The position numbers and the translations under genes are program-made. From Erythrocercus mccallii (taxonomy: Eukaryota > Chordata > Aves > Passeriformes > Dicruridae), in the NCBI GenBank assembly GCA_013397435.1, contig VZRG01000435.1, forward strand, positions 1 to 64,000: a DNA stretch of 64,000 nucleotides, given 5' to 3'. Positions 39,991-51,497 of the stretch are shown piece after piece (the first letter of the stretch is position 1; each line of letters begins with the position of its first letter). The notes beneath the pieces are model-generated. The model was not told where the DNA came from. It worked only from the letters and a program-made list of their open reading frames with translations, and did no database searches.

Positions 39991-42003
39991 GAAACATGCA
40001 ATGTCTGCCTTCTGTATCTGTGTTTACATTATCTGAAGACTTACTAAGAATTCAGAAGTTGAGATGTTCTTTACATTTCAAAATATTTACTGTACATGGA
40101 GAAATCAGAAATTCTCAGAGCATTCTTTCTCATAAAATGCTTTTTCATTTTCTGCACAATTGCTTTACTTTCCCATCACCAATGCAAACTATAACACTCA
40201 AGTGAGGAGAAAAAGAGATTCTGCTTTCCAGATGAATATATTTATTAAGACAAAAGAATGAGAAGAAAATGTTTCAATTGTCATTGCATCTGCTTGCAAT
40301 AAATGCCAAGAGCCTTTTAAAAAATTGACTACAGAGCTGACAAAAGACATCAGGTTGACAGGCAAAGAGCTGGAAATCCTCAGTTCACCCACTGAACAAG
40401 AAAATACAGGGACCCCCAAGCCACAAAACACCCTGATTTTTCAGAATCTTCTCTGCCAGCCCATCCAATCCTTAATATTGACTGAGCCACATATATAATT
40501 TCTTAGCACATCCTTTAGTATATCTCCTAAATTAAGAGTGATTATTTACTTCAGCTTTCTCTTTTGAGAATGAGGGAGTAGAGACCATTAGAGAGGTAAT
40601 GGAAGAAAAGAACCAATAAATCCTGTGACTGAGATTTTCAAATTCATGGAATTAACTAGAAACAAAATCAAATAAATTCAGCCTGCATGTTACTTCATAC
40701 CTTCATACACTGTTCTCATCCAAGTCCTAGTGCGTTCCTTCCAAACAAGACCCTTAACTACTCTGAAATTATCTATAAATGTTAGAGTTTGATAATTTGG
40801 AATACCTCTCCCTCTTTCTTCCCTTGATCACTGTGCATGGCAGCCATGGATCCCTACACACAAGATTCTCTCTATTCATATACAGATTCTGCAACAGTAG
40901 CTCTACAGTGTTTTCAAACACAAAACAAGCATCTAAACACACTTGCTATCAAAAAAAAATACCACAAACATTGGACATAGCTGGCTTTTCTCTTTCTTAG
41001 AATACTGCTTCAAGGAAATGTTTTTGTCAAGAAGAAGAAATTAGAATTACAGAGAAAAAGAAGTATGGTTTGAACTGCATACTATTGCATACAAGTCTTC
41101 TGTAGAAATGGAACACTATCCAATTAATTCTGTGTAGCTACAAAATAGGAGGAGGTTGTCCACAGGCAGACAGGGTACCAAGCAGCTTTTAAAATCTCCA
41201 GCATCACAATTGTAATCTCAATGCATCCTATTTGCAAACAAATCATTGCTAAGGAGACAAAACTTTACTATTGTGAATAAAAGAATAATATTAAAATATA
41301 TTCATAGTACTTAGTAAAAAATATACGTCTTGTCCTGGACTACCAAATACTTTGCTAAAAATTTGTATATGCAGCATGGAACCTCTTTTCTAAACTTTTT
41401 TTGTTCAACAAAGTTTTAAAGTCGTACCTATTTACAGGATAAGGAATAAAAAGCTTTCGTTTCCCATAGGTAGAGAAAAATTAGAAAACAGGTACTCTGC
41501 TATTTTTAATCTAACAATCTCTATCAGTACTCCTGATACAATGAATTTGACACATCACAATTCTATTTACAAACCAAAACACAATGAGAAAGCAGAAATC
41601 TGCAGCTCACTAACCACCAACACCCCTGCATCTGTGTAATGCAGCAACAGTGAAAGGCAACGTGTTCCCTTCCTGCTAAGGAGGTAGCATTTAGGAAAAT
41701 GGTAAGAACCTGAAGCAGTTGTCGTGAGGTTGCTTACATAAGCAAAGATATGGTAAAATAATCTTGCCTGCATGTGCAAACCTTTGGAAACTTGTGAGAG
41801 TTAGCAGAGCTCAATACAGAGATATGGGATTGCCTATGCAGAACAGTTCACAGAACCAGGGCTTAACATCTGAAGGACTAAAACCTACCTACTATCTCCC
41901 CCCTTCTTTCACTGCCAGCTTTCATCTGTATTCATTATTTTCAGTGTTAAAACGCTTTTGCATACCTTACAATATACATGTATTTTATTACATGCACGAC
42001 TAG

Positions 42004-42018
42004 AAAAAAAAAAAAAAA
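42004..42018. repeat. Poly-A tract
   Basis: Fifteen consecutive A with no recognisable element 5' of it. Confidence 0.9.
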
Positions 42019-42359
42019 GAGTATTTTCCACAGGAGACTGCTTGGGCTTTATTTCTGAACCCTTTAGAACTCCCTTTCACCTTCAAACCAAAGACAACAA
42101 TTTTTGACAACCAATAAGCAAATTGAAAAGAAAAAACTATTAAAGATCTTGTACACAAAGCAACATTAAAGCCATAGTACTGCCATTTGATACATTATTA
42201 GAAACAAAAAGAAAACATTTATTGAAATAGAATAATGTAATAATGTAAATACAAAAAATAGCAGATGGTCTTTAACTGTCAAATATGGATTTTTCATAGC
42301 TGGTACACAATTTACTGTCACAGGCGCTTTGGTGCTACAGAAGTACTAGTACAGCTATT

Positions 42360-43400
42360 AACTATTTAATTCTTTAGCTGACACTGTGTTTTAGGATAGG
42401 GGATTTAAATAATTTACTTCAACATTCTACTGTTTAAATTTTGCTGCTAGGAATTCGTGCAACAAAGTTGTAGAAAAAATGCATGATGCTTGTTGATAGT
42501 GATATAAGACAGGATTATTATAAAAACCAATTATATCTTTTCATTCTCTTTTGCTTAATTAAAGCAAGAAGAATCACTATCTTTCTCAGCAGTAATCATG
42601 TGGAAGCTGTATAGCACAGATACAGTAATTAACTTAACCTTATCACTTAACTCTATTGGGTCATTGGAGTGAGGTGCAGTATCAGTGCTCAGAATCAATG
42701 CTGTAATGCTAACATCTTTGAGCAGTTTGGAGATTGAATAATGCCATCTGTAAATGGACAGTCTTTGTTCCTGCTTAGCTATGCTGGATAAATGTTCCTG
42801 CTCATAACTTTAATATGGCAGCTTAACCATTTAGTCATTGTACATTAATACATTATCAATATTGTGAACATGTAAGTACAAAATTACTTGTCAAAGTAAT
42901 CAGATATCTGATTTTTGTGCATAAATACAATATGTGTGGGATTTTGTCTTAATTATATATTTTCATGAAAAAAGATATAGCCCAGATTTTTTTTCATTTA
43001 AGGGAGATTTGAAAAGAATGATCATTTCTAAACATAAATTTTACTTTTTCTTCATCTAAAGCAGATTTTTAAAATGAAAAGGAATGTTCTGTATTTGCTT
43101 TGGAAAATTAGCCAAGTGTGCAAAGTTTAGTGCATTTTAGCTATACAGGGGATACTTGGGCATCTGGGGGATTTTCATAACTGAAGACTTGTGCTGTATC
43201 ACAACAAATTAAGCGTAATTAAACACTCTGTTCAGTGTCTATTGTTAATTGCAGCAGCTAATTTGATGCTTAGTTAATGTTATGTTCCGAACTATTTCCA
43301 AGCACACAGAATTCTTCAGTTAAGACTGCATGCTTATAGCTCTGAATTTATTTTTTTCAACCTCATTTGACAGATTTTAGCTCATTTATTACTTTTGTTA
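42360..43400. promoter_or_regulatory. Long candidate conserved non-coding block
   Basis: Seen: about 1 kb without transposons or long homopolymers, containing many homeodomain-type cores (for example gcgtaattaaac near 43213, ttaattgcagcagctaattt near 43244) and almost no ORFs. Known: this texture is common in deeply conserved enhancers in gene-poor regions. Inferred: the strongest such block in the window together with 50690-51330. Confidence 0.35.
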
Positions 43401-43539
43401 AACAATCAGAAATTCCCTTGCCAAGACAGTACTTTGAGGTCCTTCACTTTCACCAAGTCAGACACTAAATCATAGGGGACAATTATCAGCAAATGCTCTC
43501 CGACAGGCCCTAAGCCTGCTGAGGTAATGCAGCTGACAA

Positions 43540-44080
43540 ACTTTGATGCGCCATGCCCGTGCACATTATGTTCACGTAGTGTGTACATCTGGGCACCCTT
43601 TATGGCGATGCAGCAAACAGCCAATCATTTATTCCACTCTAATTAGCACACATGTAAATCCTCACCAATCAAGCCACTCACAGGGTTACCGTTGTGGCAG
43701 CCATACAGCAAGCTGGCAGGACATGGGAAGAAAGTACAAGAAGCAACTATTGGGTTTGATTTGAACCTGCCGTCACGCCACGGCAGGTCCCCCCAGTCCT
43801 GACTGTAACCAGCTCTCCCCTTCACAACCCATCATCGAGCTCCACGCGAAAAAGGTCATTGGGCAGACTGCCGCCCGGCCAAGATGCTTTGATTCTTTGC
43901 AGGCTCTGGGAGCACACCTGAAGCGACGCGCGGCTCTGATAGCTCACAGCGCCGGAGCTGTCGCAGGCAAAAGTCAGGCGTAGCTCTAAAGCATGTGGCA
44001 CAGCATGGAGCACACGCTACCTCAAAGAAGCACTGTCCACCTCAATATTTTAGACCCCGTTATGTCGCCAGGAAACTATC
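43540..44080. promoter_or_regulatory. Second CpG-enriched patch
   Basis: Seen: about 17 CpGs within roughly 240 bases at 43770-44000, with scattered CpGs on either side, in an otherwise CpG-poor intron. Directly follows the long candidate regulatory block. No convincing first exon or core promoter motif was identified, so a CpG-rich enhancer is as likely as a promoter. Confidence 0.35.
43765..43788. repeat. GC-rich hairpin, 9-bp arms, 6-nt loop
   Basis: acctgccgt (43765-43773) and acggcaggt (43780-43788) are perfect reverse complements around cacgcc. Arms are GC-rich, so the structure would be stable in RNA or single-stranded DNA. It sits at the edge of the CpG patch. Confidence 0.85.
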
Positions 44081-46888
44081 TGCCAGGTGTCAGCATCCCT
44101 TTTCTTCCTCACAAGCCCAGGTGCCTCTGCAGAAACCCTTTTATTTTGAAATAAATAGCAAACGCCTTCAAAAGGACAGATTCAGGCATTCAGAAAATCT
44201 ACTGACACTGGTTTATATTATGCAACTCCAAAGAATACAATGTGCTTTAAAATATTTAAAGTGGTTAGCTCCCATTTCTCAAAATTGAATCAAAGCAGTA
44301 TGTAAGACCCTACAGTGCTATTCATTACTAAATTAGAAAATGTTCTATTTCAAAACAGCTTTAAAATGTGCATGCATATTGTCAACGATACAACAGTTAG
44401 CCTAGTAAAAGTATTCCTCAAAAGGGAGAGTATTTCTTTTTAGAACAAAAATCCACTTAAATCCTGTACCTTCATGCTTTCAGTGCTTACTGCAAGGAAA
44501 AAAAAAAAGCAAGTAAAACTGCATTTAGCAGTAGGATTTAGCTACACTGATTTACATTTTTATTCAATGGACTTCAGGGATGGAAAGACACGTCCACTAA
44601 ATGCATTTCAAACTTTTGATACCTACGTGTATTTCTACTCATCATTTATCTTTATCTACATCTAATTAAACATTTACAAATTGATTTGTTATATTATACA
44701 AATTAATGAAGCAAATAGCTATAAGAAGTATGGCATTGGTTCAGTTTTCAAACAACTTGTCAATAAAGTATCACTAAAAATAATTATTCTTGTAAAATTA
44801 TATGGACAACCAGAAAAGAAGGACAGAAAGAAAAACTAAATTGTGCTGGTCCTTCTCCAGATAAACTGGAGACAAAGACCACAGGATGAGAAAAATCTGC
44901 TCAAGAACTGTTAGAATCTTATTTTTAATAACTTTTTAACAAACAAAAGAAAATTTTAAATGAGGTTATCTTCTCACAGTAACACAGAACCAGGAAAATA
45001 ATGCTGTGAATATTGTACACATGCCAAAAACCAACAAAGCAAGCAAGCATATTTATCTCAGCTTCCATTAACAGAAAAATACTGGCGTGTGGTAAAGAGA
45101 AATTTCTTCCTGACATTATGGATGCTTTCACCATTGATGCTGCCTCTCCAATTAGTCTCCCTTTCCTATAAAGCTACCACCAAGGGGGAAAGCAGGTTGT
45201 AGTTCTCAGCCTTCATCCAGGCACTCAGGTAAAATAGTCTCTGCCAGATTAGCAAGAAATCACTGTCCACTTGAGCTCAAGGAGAGGGGAAATCGTCCAC
45301 TTCTGGATATCTGTAACTTACCTACTGAAATTAGACACTCTTATTCTGAATTTACTTCCAAATCAGTTGGAACATGTGACAGCATGGATGCTCATAGCTT
45401 TGCCAAGACTGAGATCAGGAAGAGTGGTCAGTGCAAAGTGCTGTCCCAGGAAATTCCCAACCCACATGGGAAGGAAATGACCCAGGGTAGTACAAAATAC
45501 AGCCCTCCTTTCCACCCCCTGAGGTGACACACTCTAAGGCAAAAAAAACATCAAATACCAACCAAGCACTGCTCCTGCAGGGATCACACCCTCACACCAT
45601 GGATGAGGAAAGTTCTGGAGATGCCAGGGGTGTTCAGCCATCACACGATGATGCCTCAGCAGCCACTCAACTCTCCCAGCCAAAACCAACTATTTCTGTG
45701 CCTCCTGCAGCACTGTGAGGCTTCTAGCACACAGTACAGGGTGCAGAGATCACTGTGAATATCCCCCATCCCAATAAGTGATCTTTTCAGGATTCTTACC
45801 TAAGTATATACTATTAGGAGACTTCTAGTGAAAATGGCAGGATGTTGCTGGCACCACAAACCCAAACACAGAAGGCCCTCATGGTTGAAGCCATGCACAT
45901 CGGCATGGAGGAGGCAGAACCCTCTGCCTTTGGGCTCTGCCAGCCAACCCCTGGGTCACACCCTGTTCCTAGGGAGCAAGAGAGGGAGCGGAGTCCCCTG
46001 TGGCTGGGATGCTCCCAGCACCAGACTGGCTGCCCCACTGCCGGCCTGGGGGTAGGCAGAAACCCCATGTTCAGATGGAGGCACCTACACTGCCCAGGAA
46101 TAGGGTAAGGCAAAGGAAGAGTGAAGTAAGGTCCTGTGGTGATCAACAGTGCTGAACATCAGACTGCTCCCTATAGTAAGAAACGTTGGCTGCTGCCTAC
46201 TGTGCCAGTTAGTGGATAAAGTCATCACAAAGCAGGGTCTGTGCTGCCCAGAGCATCTGAGCGGTTTTTGGTAACCAAAGCACATTCCTCTGAGCAGAGA
46301 GAAAGGCCACAGAGACAGGCCACCTACACCAGCTCCTTGGTAATTCTACACAGATAAATACAAAAATATATAATGATCTTATTTCCTCCTTTTCAATTTT
46401 TTTGTCTATCAATTTTTTTATTTATGTTTGATGCAAAATAGGCTTTTTCCTTTCCTCATTATCCCAGAATAAAAGAATATTGTCCATGTAACAACACAAT
46501 AAAATTTTGAACACAAATGCTTACAAACTGCTCAAAGCTCACTAAGTATCCCCTTTGATCTGTTAATAAAATAAATAGAGCAACACATTAAGTAATCTGA
46601 TCTAATACTAAAAAAAACTTCATGCTTTTTAATCCTCCTTCTAGTTTATGGGCACTTACTTTTTTATTTATTATGTGTCCTTTAAATGGAAAATTAAAAC
46701 AACTCAGTATTTCTATTGTGCATTCTGAACTGCAGCTGCTTTACCTCTTCCAGCTATACAAAAAATGTTTACAAGTTACACATTAGGAGTTTTTAACAAG
46801 CTTTAACTACAAGATCCACTTACTTCACTTCATTACATACTGGTGGATGTTCTCTGACAGCACAGTAAAAACAACAAAACAGTAGTTG

Positions 46889-46908
46889 CATCATCATAAT
46901 CATCATCA
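46889..46908. repeat. (CAT)n short microsatellite
   Basis: Imperfect run of CAT/ATC triplets, interrupted once. Confidence 0.75.
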
Positions 46909-48742
46909 GATCCCCAAATCCTATGGCCATACCAGAAAAGGCAGCAGTGCCCCTGTGCCACCTGCATGTCACTTCAATGCTCCACTGTCAGCAAGCTGGC
47001 CAGCCCACAACAGTAGTTAGGTCAGCCTGATTGCCCTGCAGCCTTTGAAAACCTGACCTTTTTGTCATTTATGAGTCAGACAGCATTATTCTAGCAGTAT
47101 GCATGGCTCTAGCAGGGCCACACATACAAAACAGATCCCAGCCACCTTGAGGAAGTGGAGAACAGATATACGAAATTATCCAGAATGATAGATGATCCTG
47201 AGAACATGAAAAAAGTAAATTAAATAAAGGAGACCTCTGTTTTCATTAGGAGAAAAAATCCTCAGTAAGGATTAATAAAAATTATGAAGAGAACTGACGC
47301 AATCACTGTAGGTGGCTATCTCAGCTTATCTCAAATGCAAAGGCAAGGAAAGCTCGCTGTAGCTATAAAAGGCAAAGGCAATCAGGCAAGAAGGGCAAAT
47401 ATGTAGGAACTCTAATTAATGAACAATAAATGCATAAAATAAACTGCCAAAAGATGAAATCAAAGCAGGTACCTTTTTTTTTAATGAGACAATACACTAG
47501 TCCACAATTTTATTTTTGTAGCAATTTAATTATGACAATGAATAGTGTTCCATTCTTTTTCTTGTTTCTTACAGGAAATTTTAAAGCAGCTTGTTAAACT
47601 AACAAAAGTATGTATTTTTCTTCATTTTCTCTTTAAACACATTTCCATCAGCTTTATGGCATAAAAGACTGATGTGCTGTATAAATTCTTGCCTGTTGAA
47701 CTCACCTGAACCAACATGTACTGCTAGTAGGCACAGCATTGTCCCAATAGTGACCAAAGATAGCTTATTTGCAGTCTACATGATCTGCCTGTTTAAACTG
47801 AAGGAAAATTCAGTGGTTTATAATATCCAGTGAGTATAAAATTTTGTGAATGTAATGACATTTTCTGCACTAAATTCTATCCATCATTTACTCTAGACAC
47901 CATTTGCTATGTTTCCCGGAATGCATGACAGTATTTTAGTAGTCTATAGAACAACTGGAACACCTCTGACCAACATATTTAAGTAAATAAATACAAATAT
48001 GATCTAAAATTCGTGTAAAGTAAAAAGATCCTAATGTAAATTTATGTATTAAAATTCTGAAATAGAAAATTAATTTGAAATTATTACTTTTTTAAGAAGT
48101 TTTACCTCTGTATAAAACTTTTTGTAAATTTGAGATTATCTGGGATGAAACATCTCTTATGATGCAAATTATATAAACTGCTTCACCATACACATACCCC
48201 AGGTGTTTTCCCTGCCAAAATTAACCCCATGGTTTAGCAAAACCGTTCACTACATGTGACAGACTACAGAAGACACAGAGCAATATTGGCAAATAGAGCA
48301 AAACATATGACCAATGGCCCACACAACCCATCTAATACAAAAGAAGAGTGGTTATTCCAGGGAATCTGAGTAAAGGACTCCAAGACTGCTTTACATAAAG
48401 CCACGTTAGCTATTTATGAAGAAAAGCACTTTTCTATTCATTACTCTCAGGACCACACTCAAGCGAACATGCTCTCCCTAGATCACCACAACTGGCCCCA
48501 AGTCTTCCATACTCAAGTTCACTGTTGAATGGGTAAAGAAAATGTGGGAGGATATTTTGAGGATCTTAACACTACCATTGTTGCCAAACACAGAGATTCC
48601 AGTAAGTCACCAGATGCCTGGCAGAACTCTCCCATGCCACATGTCCTTCTTCAGAGGGTAAACAAGAAAATGACAAGGAATGACAGTCAAAGGCTTGACA
48701 TGTTCATGTACCTTGGCCTACAGACTCATCCCTGCCCCCTGC

Positions 48743-48780
48743 CTTTTTTCTTTCTTTATTTTTTCCTTTTTTTTTTTTTT
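48743..48780. repeat. T-rich low-complexity tract
   Basis: Interrupted T/C run ending in about 14 T. It makes a phenylalanine-rich artefact in the overlapping plus-strand ORFs (48529-48874), which I do not call genes. Confidence 0.85.
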
Positions 48781-50689
48781 AATCTGTCATCTCTACTATT
48801 CCTGTTTCAACCATTCATGTAATTTCATTGTCTGTTATGGCCACATCCTTATTTGCAGGGCCTGTAGGCATTAATTTTATTTAATATACTATATGCTTGA
48901 CACTCCACATGGTGTTAATGAGTTGCCAGCTGCCTGTTGTGATACAAGAAGTAACCGTAAACCCAGTGTCGCCTTTACTCCTGTACTGGTTCGGTTTTCT
49001 ATTGTGACAGATAAATGTCAACTGGTATGATCAGAAGTAAACAGTCATGACAGACAAGAAAAAAAGAGCTGACAGTTGAAGGTGATGATATCCATTAGGC
49101 TTCTACAGCTGCCACCTCCTGGGGAGACTGCTGAAGGATTTGAAATGTGGTGCAGAGCTCCTGGCTAACATGGCTCTATGACAAAGAATATGCTTACCTT
49201 CAAAATACCTGGCCTACCACCTAACCATCTGGCTTATTATCATTCAGATAAATCCACTTATATGCACAGGAAGGAGAAAGCTATGATGGAACACCAGAAG
49301 TGCATAAAAAGGGCAGAAACATTAGTCAATCAGCCCAATGATTCTTGAACAGTTGTTAAGGGAGCACGTCATTGCCTTGCTCACTTAACCATGGACATAA
49401 AAGAAAAAAGCTTCCCAAAAAGACAGAGTTTAAGATTTCAATTAAATTAAGCTGAATCCTAAGATGTCCATCAAGAGTAGTTAGAAAGATTATGTCCAAG
49501 TCAATCTTTATTCACGTTTCACTCTTTGTGATAGTAGATTAAACACTTCATTTTGTTGAAGAGAGAACTTATACCCGATAAATGCAGAAGTAAGAAATAT
49601 CACTTAGGTTAAATACCAAGCCAGTTTTCTTATCATAACCCACTCCACTGGACTTTAAGTTGTGCAAACCAACCAAAGCCTGTATTTGACGTGTGAGAGG
49701 ATGACTGAAGAAATCTGAGACCTCCCAGTGCGTGCAAACCCCCAGCAGACGCCAGTGCCTTTGCTCTCTCTCCCCCACACCTCTGCGACACATTCAGAAA
49801 GATGTCAGGGCAGAATGCAATCCTCAGATGGCACATGTACCTCTAGGCTGCCTGGGCTAACACAGCTCAGCCCAGAAAATTAGAGCTGTAACTGCTTCCA
49901 TGATCTCCTCCTTCCATCCCCCAACACTAAGAGCAGTATTTTTCCTTATAAGCAGCTCAAGTAATTGCCTTTATTATACACAATATTCATTCCTTAGATT
50001 TTCATCACCAATAGAGCTATTATAAATTATTTTAGCTGTACTCTTCATGCTTGTATCCCTGTATTGATTTTATTTTTAATGTAAACTTTTAAATTATAAT
50101 GCCAGAGAAACAACTACTTATGTAGCAACAAAGGCTAAATTAGCAAGACCTGAGAGAAAAGTGCTGAAGATATTTGATATGAAACATTAAAAGTAAATGT
50201 TATTTTATGTAATACTAAAATGTAAAAAAATGCAAATGTAAATGTAGTTCCACCTTCCAGTGTACAGCAATAATAAAGTATTAGATTCAAGCATCATAAT
50301 TAACTTAATCAGATGGAGTTTTCTTTAATTCTCTAATTCCTTTCCTTCAGCCATCTAAGCTTTACTTGGGTTGAATACAATAATGAAAAACACCAGCAGA
50401 TACTACTGAAAATGTCTCCCTTTGCTTGTGTTACAGTAAAGCACAAAGTACTTTGCAGCATATCTAGTATTTGGCCATTGTAGTATTTTAGACACATAGG
50501 AACACATTCCCACATCTACTAAGAAAATACCTTCTTGTGCCTCTGACACGGGATTTAGGGAATACCTCCTTTAAACAGCTAAATGGAACATAGAATTTAA
50601 AAGCATGTTTCGTCTGGTCTCTACAAAGGTAAGCACACATAATGACTGTATGCAGAATCTCAGCATTTGCAATTAGTTGAAAGCAATTC

Positions 50690-51330
50690 CAATAAAAAAT
50701 AAACCCGTTATACCATGGAATTAGAGCAATAGGTTAAATTGCAATTGTTATCAACAAGTCCATTTTTACTCTATCGATTTGCACAAGGTGATACGATGCA
50801 CTGATTTGAATCTTATACACAGAAGTGATATTGCACTAATTGAAAAATAATTGGATTCTCCCCACTTTATAAAAGATTCCTTTGCATTATCAAGGTCTTA
50901 ATCTCTGATGAGTTTTGCAAAACTCACAACCTAAAAATCACTGATTTATATCTTAATTGAGATGTGTCAAATATTTCAAGGTGAGGAATTCCAAAACAGC
51001 AGATTCTGCAGGCTGCAATGCAAACATGAAACAAAAGTGAAAACGCTAACATTTTCTTTCCATATATTGTAGCAAATTAATTGTGTGTTTTGGTAACGTA
51101 GCTTATTAGTTTTGCATAATTTAAGTTTTAATTCATCGTTTAATTTTTAATTAAGTAGTCTCTTTCAAGATGAGCTTTCTACTCGCATTTTAGTTAGATG
51201 TTAAACATGCAATGCGTAAAAGCAGTGGCAAGAATGTAATATTTAGTTCATGTGATTTCTCTGTGATTTCAGACATGAAAGTAACCAATTTTTCAGAGTA
51301 TAAAATAACAGCAATTGTAAAATGTCATAT
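50690..51330. promoter_or_regulatory. Candidate conserved non-coding block
   Basis: Seen: dense TAAT/ATTA cores, notably between about 51105 and 51165, together with caattgttatcaac, gcgtaaaagcagtgg and other complex sequence, with no ORF and no repeats. Known: typical appearance of homeodomain-responsive enhancers. Function and conservation are inferred. Confidence 0.35.
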
Positions 51331-51465
51331 AAATTTTAAATAATTAAAGACCTCTGAAAATATCTGAAAAACTAGTGGGACAATTATAGTGAGAAGAAGA
51401 GCCACATACTTTTCATAGATTACAGATTTTGCTATGGGTTTTTTCTTTCAGTAGTCTGGTTTTTT

Positions 51466-51497
51466 GGGGGATTGGGATTTTTTTGGGGGGGAGGGGG
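51466..51497 (+). other. Potential G-quadruplex G-run cluster
   Basis: Four G-runs (51466-51470, 51474-51476, 51485-51491, 51493-51497) separated by 3, 8 and 1 bases meet a loose G-quadruplex pattern; the 8-base loop slightly exceeds the strict 7-base rule. It lies in a T-rich context on the plus strand, so it would be in the non-transcribed strand of ZNF407. Confidence 0.5.

Larger units (their letters stand above)
31663..43539 (-). other. ZNF407 intron, part 4
   Basis: No recognisable exon. Short ORFs on both strands lack domains. Contains a TA/TG microsatellite near 38641, a poly-A at 42004 and several candidate regulatory blocks listed separately. Confidence 0.5.

Noticed and set aside
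45814..46146. Overlapping ORFs in three frames as a GC-rich gene
   Set aside because: Simultaneous openness on both strands reflects base composition; no domain and no splice-site-bounded frame.
48529..48874. Phenylalanine-rich hydrophobic ORFs as membrane proteins
   Set aside because: The apparent hydrophobic segment is encoded by a T-rich low-complexity tract.
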